Shown here piece after piece: positions 6,740-9,670 of a stretch of DNA of 9,670 nucleotides. The translations under genes and the position numbers were made by a program. The DNA is taken from NCBI GenBank assembly GCA_020851395.1, contig JADZCW010000320.1:1-9670 (forward strand). The letters run 5' to 3'. The DNA comes from Phycisphaeraceae bacterium (GTDB lineage: Bacteria; Planctomycetota; Phycisphaerae; Phycisphaerales; Phycisphaeraceae). The stretch's first letter is position 1; each line of letters opens with the position of its first letter. Under the pieces are notes generated by a model that did not search any database, was not told where the DNA came from, and worked only from the letters and a program-made list of their open reading frames with translations.

Positions 6740-7330
6740 GTGGAACAAGACAAGCCATCAAAACCGTTGGAGATTGCGGACGCGGGCGCCGACCGGTGGT
6801 TCCGACCCGAGGCGGTGCAATCCACACGTCGCGGCTCGGGGACGGAGTCCGGGTCTGCGTGGTCGTCGACGTCTTGGCCGGCCTCGGCTGAGGGAGATCA
6901 TCCGGCCCTGCGGCTGGTGAGCGTCGAGCCCGAGCCGCGCAAGAAGCCGTTGCAGCCGCTGCGTCGGGGCAAACCGATCACGGAGGCGACCGACCCGCGC
7001 TGGGTGCTGGCCATGCGGGCGACAGCGTTGATGGAGGGGCCGATCCTGCGGCCGGAGCACCGTCGGACGCTGCAGAAGCTGGCGCGGGTGATGGGTCTGT
7101 CGAGCTTCGAGTGCAACCTGATCATCGCCATCGTGCAGGACCGGGCCCGCCGGGGGTTGGCGGGGGACGAGTGTCCCGATGCGGCGCTCGAACAGTTGGC
7201 GCTGGTGCGTCAGCCGATGGGACGGCAGTCGTCCGAGCGGGATGATCGCTGGGCGAGGGCGATCCGCATCGGTGCGATCGTGACGGCGCTCTTGGCGCTG
7301 CAGTTGTTCTTGATCTGGTGGGCGATCTGA
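6740..7330 (+). CDS. Tail-anchored protein with a central helical domain, unknown function
   Basis: 196-residue protein from GTG 6740, preceded by GGAAGAG. The frame continues upstream to GTG 6608 behind a perfect Shine-Dalgarno, which would give 240 residues, but codon use in the extra part looks non-coding. Residues 1-80 are polar, Ser/Gly/Pro/Arg-rich and probably disordered. Residues about 86-155 form a helical domain containing MRATALMEGPILRPEHRRTL and GLSSFECNLIIAIVQDRARR; its pattern recalls the TerB/DjlA-type all-alpha domains seen in planctomycete hypothetical proteins, which is a weak resemblance. Residues about 176-194 are a single hydrophobic segment rich in Leu and Ala with two Trp, ending two residues before the C-terminus, so the protein is probably inserted tail-first with its bulk in the cytoplasm. 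No active-site motif is visible. It is convergent with the REC-GGDEF gene. Confidence 0.82.
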   Translation: MEQDKPSKPLEIADAGADRWFRPEAVQSTRRGSGTESGSAWSSTSWPASAEGDHPALRLVSVEPEPRKKPLQPLRRGKPITEATDPRWVLAMRATALMEGPILRPEHRRTLQKLARVMGLSSFECNLIIAIVQDRARRGLAGDECPDAALEQLALVRQPMGRQSSERDDRWARAIRIGAIVTALLALQLFLIWWAI

Positions 7331-7365
7331 GCGGGGGTGCGGGTCATAAGTCGTGATGTCGAGAC

Positions 7366-7437
7366 GTAGGGCACGCATCCTGCGTGCCGCGATCTGGTTT
7401 TCTGTTTGTGGAATGGCACGCAGGATGCGTGCCCTAC
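7366..7437. repeat. Nested palindromic repeat (REP/MITE-like) between convergent genes
   Basis: Two 23-base arms (7366-7388 and 7415-7437) are exact reverse complements separated by 26 bases. Each arm contains its own palindrome, GGCACGCA/TGCGTGCC around a 3-base centre, so the element is an inverted pair of palindromic units. Outer ends are GTAG.../...CTAC. It occupies the gap between two convergent stop codons (7330 and 7508) and could fold into one long or two short hairpins, acting as a bidirectional terminator or mRNA 3' stabiliser. I associate GGCACGCAGGATGCGTGCC-type units with planctomycete genomes, where they are dispersed; that comes from memory and was not searched. No target-site duplication or transposase is visible. 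Confidence 0.85.
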
Positions 7438-7507
7438 AACTGTGGCCGCGAGTCGTCAGGTCCTTGCACGGCTTGCCGGTTTGATGATGACGTGGGCGGA
7501 GGGTGAA

Positions 7508-8545
7508 TCATGCCCGAGTCGCCGCGGGAGCATTTCGCGGCGGGGCGTCGAAGATCAGGTGGCGGCCCTTCCCAGCGGATTTTGCGCGATAGAGGGCCTG
7601 GTCGGCCTGGGCGATCAGCTCGTCGGCGGTGGCCGGGCGGCTGTGGCGCAGGGTGGCGACGCCCATGCTCAGGCCAAGGCCCTCGGGCAGGTGGGCGGCG
7701 AGCTGCTGGCGCAGGTCGGCGGTGCAGAAGGACATTTCCTCGCCGATACGCTGGGCGACGGTTTGGGCGCGGTCCAAGCCGGTCTGGGGCAGCAGGACGA
7801 CGAACTCGTCGCCGCCGAGCCGGCCGGCGACGTCGCTGCGGCGACAGTTGGCCTCGAGGACGCGGGCGGTGCGTTGGAGCACCTCGTCGCCCTTCTGGTG
7901 GCCGAGCTTGTCGTTGCAGAGTTTGAAGCCGTCGAGGTCGATCATGATCGCGGCGAGGTCGTGGCCGTAGCGGCTGGCCTCGGCGAAGGCGCGTTCGAGG
8001 AACTGGTTGAAGGACCGACGATTGGCCAGGCCCGTCAGGGGATCGGTGGCGGCCATGGTCTCGAGCTTCTTGACGGCCTCCTCGAGCTGGCGGTTCTTCA
8101 TTCTCAGGGCGGTGAGCGTGGAGGCGAGCTGGGCCTGGAGGCGGACGTTCTCCTGCTTGGTCCGCCAGACCACCAGGGTTTTTTCGACGATGACGGGCAG
8201 GGCGAAGAGGTAGTCGCCGGCCTTGACGAGGTAGTCCGAAGCGCCCATGCGGATGGCCTGCAGGGCGTGCTCGGCCCGGCGCTGGTTGGTGACGATGATC
8301 ACCGGCAGCTCGGGCTTGCAGTCCAGCAGCAGGCGCAGGAGGTCCAGCCCCGAGCCGTCGGTGAGCTCGAGCTCGGTCAGGGCGATGTCGATGCGCGTCA
8401 GGTCGACGGTCAGGGCGTCGGAGAGGCTGCCGCAACGGGTGACGGAGCGCAGGCCGAAGTGCCGCTGGAGGGCGTCGGCCATTTGGGTGCCGACATCGGC
8501 GTCGGATTCGACCAGCAGGAGATTGGGAAGGTTATTATCGGGCAT
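7508..8545 (-). CDS. REC-GGDEF protein, predicted diguanylate cyclase with a pseudo-receiver domain
   Basis: 345 residues from ATG 8545; the frame is open upstream, but the receiver fold starts right after this ATG (NLLLVESDADV). REC domain, about 7-122: acidic E13/D15, T86 and K108 are present, but the phospho-acceptor position in ALTELELTDGSG is Glu (E58, codon GAG) instead of Asp. A helix with coiled-coil character (about 122-165) leads to the GGDEF domain (about 165-335): TDPLTGLANRRSF, IDLDGFKLCNDKLGHQKGD, the intact active site GGDEF (244-248) and an I-site RRSD (235-238) five residues before it. It should convert two GTP to cyclic di-GMP, with product inhibition. The layout resembles WspR/PleD-type regulators. 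The Glu may mimic phosphorylation or make the domain a ligand- or protein-binding pseudo-receiver. No partner histidine kinase is adjacent. No Shine-Dalgarno precedes the start. Confidence 0.95.
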   Translation of the reverse strand: MPDNNLPNLLLVESDADVGTQMADALQRHFGLRSVTRCGSLSDALTVDLTRIDIALTELELTDGSGLDLLRLLLDCKPELPVIIVTNQRRAEHALQAIRMGASDYLVKAGDYLFALPVIVEKTLVVWRTKQENVRLQAQLASTLTALRMKNRQLEEAVKKLETMAATDPLTGLANRRSFNQFLERAFAEASRYGHDLAAIMIDLDGFKLCNDKLGHQKGDEVLQRTARVLEANCRRSDVAGRLGGDEFVVLLPQTGLDRAQTVAQRIGEEMSFCTADLRQQLAAHLPEGLGLSMGVATLRHSRPATADELIAQADQALYRAKSAGKGRHLIFDAPPRNAPAATRA

Positions 8546-8738
8546 GGTGTGGGCGTGGCGTGTCCGAGGCTTTGCGTGCCGCACGCCAGGGTCTGCATCG
8601 GCTGAAAATGGGCGGGAAATAACTTGTCCAGACGGGACAGGCGGCAGATCTTGACAGCCTGGGACGGGCGAGAGGCTCGGGTGGTTTAGGAAGGGATCGG
8701 CTTGCGGTTGGTGGAGCCGGGCGGCTAGACTGCGCGAC
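8546..8738. other. Divergent spacer between REC-GGDEF and lipoprotein genes
   Basis: This 193-base spacer holds a promoter pair for the lipoprotein on its right side. It also has two dyads: GCGTGC-C-GCACGC (8574-8586), which shares its hexamers with the nested palindrome at 7366-7437, and TGTCC-N5-GGACA (8625-8639). I could not identify a confident promoter for the minus-strand gene. Confidence 0.4.
8702..8731 (+). promoter_or_regulatory. Predicted promoter giving a leaderless lipoprotein mRNA
   Basis: TTGCGG (8702-8707) and TAGACT (8726-8731) are separated by 18 bases, with 3-4 matches to each consensus hexamer. Transcription would begin 7-8 bases after the -10 box, at or one base before the ATG at 8739, so the mRNA would have essentially no leader. 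No Shine-Dalgarno precedes the ATG, in agreement with leaderless translation. Confidence 0.45.
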
Positions 8739-9380
8739 ATGAAGGGCAGGTCACGGCATCGAAATCTCCACCTGGCCGCGGCGGCGCTGCTGCTGGGTCT
8801 GACGCTGGGCGTGGGGGGGTGCCATCGGGCGGCGAAGACGGCGGTCAATCCGCTGCCGGTCGACGCGCGGGAGTATTCCCGGCTCTTCGAGGCGTCGGTG
8901 CTGGAGCTGCGGAACCTGGGCTTCGTGGTCGAGCGTCAGGACTACCGGTTCGGCCAGATCAGCACGCGGCCGCTGACCTCGCCGACGATGTTCGAGTTCT
9001 GGAAGCCGGTGAACTCGACGATGGGCCAGGCGGCACAGAGCACAACGAACCTTCAGCGCCGGACGGTGCAGGTGTTCCTCGAGCCGGCCGACGCCGCCCG
9101 GGCGGCTGTTGCGGAGGGCGAGAGGACGGGGCCGGGGACAGGCCCTTATCAACTGCGCGTCGAGGTGATGATCGAACGGCTCCAGCGGCCGGACGCCTTC
9201 GTGACGGGGGCGTCGGATCAGCCGCTCGGCACGCTGCGGGGGCATCCGCAGGAGTGGGAGCGGCGCGGGATCGATGAACGCTACTGGCTGGCCATTGAGC
9301 GTGACGAGAGGCTCGAGCGCCGGCTGATCGAGCGGATCGTCCGGCGGTCATTCAAGCTGCAGCGCGACGACGGGGAGTGA
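8739..9380 (+). CDS. Predicted lipoprotein of unknown function
   Basis: 213 residues. The N-terminus is a lipoprotein signal: a basic n-region (MKGRSRHRN), a hydrophobic stretch (about 11-24) and a lipobox-like GVGGC with the acylated cysteine at C28, so the mature protein should be anchored in a membrane facing the periplasm. The mature part starts with a short linker, then about residues 43-115 with helix/strand alternation (SRLFEASVLELRNLGF, RQDYRFGQISTRPL), a Thr/Gln-rich segment, and a very charged Arg/Glu-rich C-terminus (about 165-213). I recognise no family; the pattern resembles small uncharacterised planctomycete lipoproteins. It runs divergently from the REC-GGDEF gene. mqnD follows after 3 or 21 bases depending on its start, so the two are probably co-transcribed, though no functional link is evident. 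Confidence 0.85.
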   Translation: MKGRSRHRNLHLAAAALLLGLTLGVGGCHRAAKTAVNPLPVDAREYSRLFEASVLELRNLGFVVERQDYRFGQISTRPLTSPTMFEFWKPVNSTMGQAAQSTTNLQRRTVQVFLEPADAARAAVAEGERTGPGTGPYQLRVEVMIERLQRPDAFVTGASDQPLGTLRGHPQEWERRGIDERYWLAIERDERLERRLIERIVRRSFKLQRDDGE

Positions 9381-9401
9381 GCATTGGCTGATTCACGAGG
9401 C

Positions 9402-9670
9402 ATGGGAAAGGCGGTCGCCGTGGCCAAGACGATCCGACTGGGTCATTCGCCGGATCCCGACGACGCGTTCATGTGGTACCCGCTGGCGAATTTCACCGGG
9501 CCGGACGGCACGCGCTATCGGCCGCGGATCGACACGCGCGGCTACGAGTTCGTCCACGTGCTCGAGGACATCCAGTCGCTCAACGAGCGCTCCGAGCGCG
9601 GCGAGCTGGAGATCACGGCCCTGTCGATCCACCAGTACCCGTTCGTGGCGGACAAGTACGTGCTGACGGC
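9402..9670 (+). CDS. mqnD: 1,4-dihydroxy-6-naphthoate synthase MqnD (5' part only)
   Basis: Enzyme of the futalosine route to menaquinone; it converts cyclic dehypoxanthine futalosine to 1,4-dihydroxy-6-naphthoate in the cytoplasm. Only the first 89 codons are in the window; the family is about 270-300 residues. RLGHSPDPDDAFMWYPLAN matches the N-terminal substrate-site motif (LGxSPCPNDTF in other MqnD), and FVHVLEDIQSLNERSERGEL followed by EITALSIHQYPFVADKYVLT matches the VLEDVETLN...L...YAQVRDRY region of MqnD. The related enzyme MqnA shares the fold, but the VLED/TLN signature favours MqnD. Start choice: ATG 9402 has GAGG only one base upstream, while TTG 9384 in the same frame has GGGGAG six bases upstream, inside the end of the lipoprotein gene; GTG 9420 is a third option. 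The TTG start deserves consideration. Confidence 0.83.
   Translation, partial: MGKAVAVAKTIRLGHSPDPDDAFMWYPLANFTGPDGTRYRPRIDTRGYEFVHVLEDIQSLNERSERGELEITALSIHQYPFVADKYVLT

Noticed and set aside
6687..6790. Partial resemblance to the GEMM-I cyclic di-GMP riboswitch (GCACAGGGG, AACCATTCGA and, further on, ACAAGCC).
   Set aside because: The strongly conserved CAAACC and GGGACGCAAAGCC strands are not matched, the spacing is wrong, and the 3' part lies in coding sequence. A cmsearch with the Rfam GEMM-I model giving a significant hit would reopen it.
8651..8680. TTGACA at 8651-8656, a perfect -35 hexamer on the plus strand.
   Set aside because: No -10-like hexamer lies 15-19 bases downstream (the region is GC-rich), and TTGCGG/TAGACT nearer the gene fits better.
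1..9670. Search for a novel multi-gene system, such as a defence island, prophage or CRISPR array.
   Set aside because: No integrase, transposase, nuclease, toxin or tandem spaced repeats were found. The genes are housekeeping or single uncharacterised proteins on alternating strands.

Overview
The window is high-GC bacterial DNA (roughly two thirds G+C, strong G/C preference at third codon positions). The gene set, the futalosine-type menaquinone enzyme at the right end and an intergenic palindrome built on GGCACGCAGGATGCGTGCC, a repeat type I associate with planctomycete genomes, suggest Planctomycetota, perhaps Phycisphaerae. This placement is inference; no rRNA or other phylogenetic marker is present.

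Layout, left to right. (1) rho (minus), transcription termination factor, with its last residues cut off by the window edge. It carries a Gly/His/Lys/Gln/Asn-rich insertion in the RNA-binding domain, encoded partly by a G8 homopolymer. (2) A 450-base divergent spacer holding a good minus-strand promoter for rho (predicted leader about 350 nt) that overlaps a -10-like box for the next gene. (3) rimO (plus), the radical-SAM methylthiotransferase of ribosomal protein S12, with an N-terminal basic extension. (4) A 55-base convergent gap with a small GC hairpin. (5) A 1045-residue secreted or membrane-anchored TPR/alpha-solenoid protein (minus). (6) A 339-base divergent spacer with a perfect but probably unused Shine-Dalgarno sequence and a hairpin-rich leader. 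(7) A 196-residue protein (plus) with a central helical domain and a C-terminal membrane anchor. (8) A convergent gap occupied by a 23-bp perfect inverted repeat whose arms are themselves palindromes. (9) A REC-GGDEF protein (minus), a predicted diguanylate cyclase whose receiver domain has Glu in place of the phospho-acceptor Asp. (10) A 193-base divergent spacer with a promoter that predicts a leaderless mRNA. (11) A lipoprotein of unknown function (plus), closely followed by (12) the 5' part of mqnD, 1,4-dihydroxy-6-naphthoate synthase.

Strands alternate at almost every gene, so most genes are probably transcribed alone; only the lipoprotein and mqnD look co-transcribed. I see no mobile-element gene, CRISPR array, tRNA, rRNA or defence cluster, and no multi-gene novel system. 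The points most worth following up are the pseudo-receiver diguanylate cyclase, the Rho insertion with its slippery tract, the nested palindrome, and the structured leader ahead of the tail-anchored protein.
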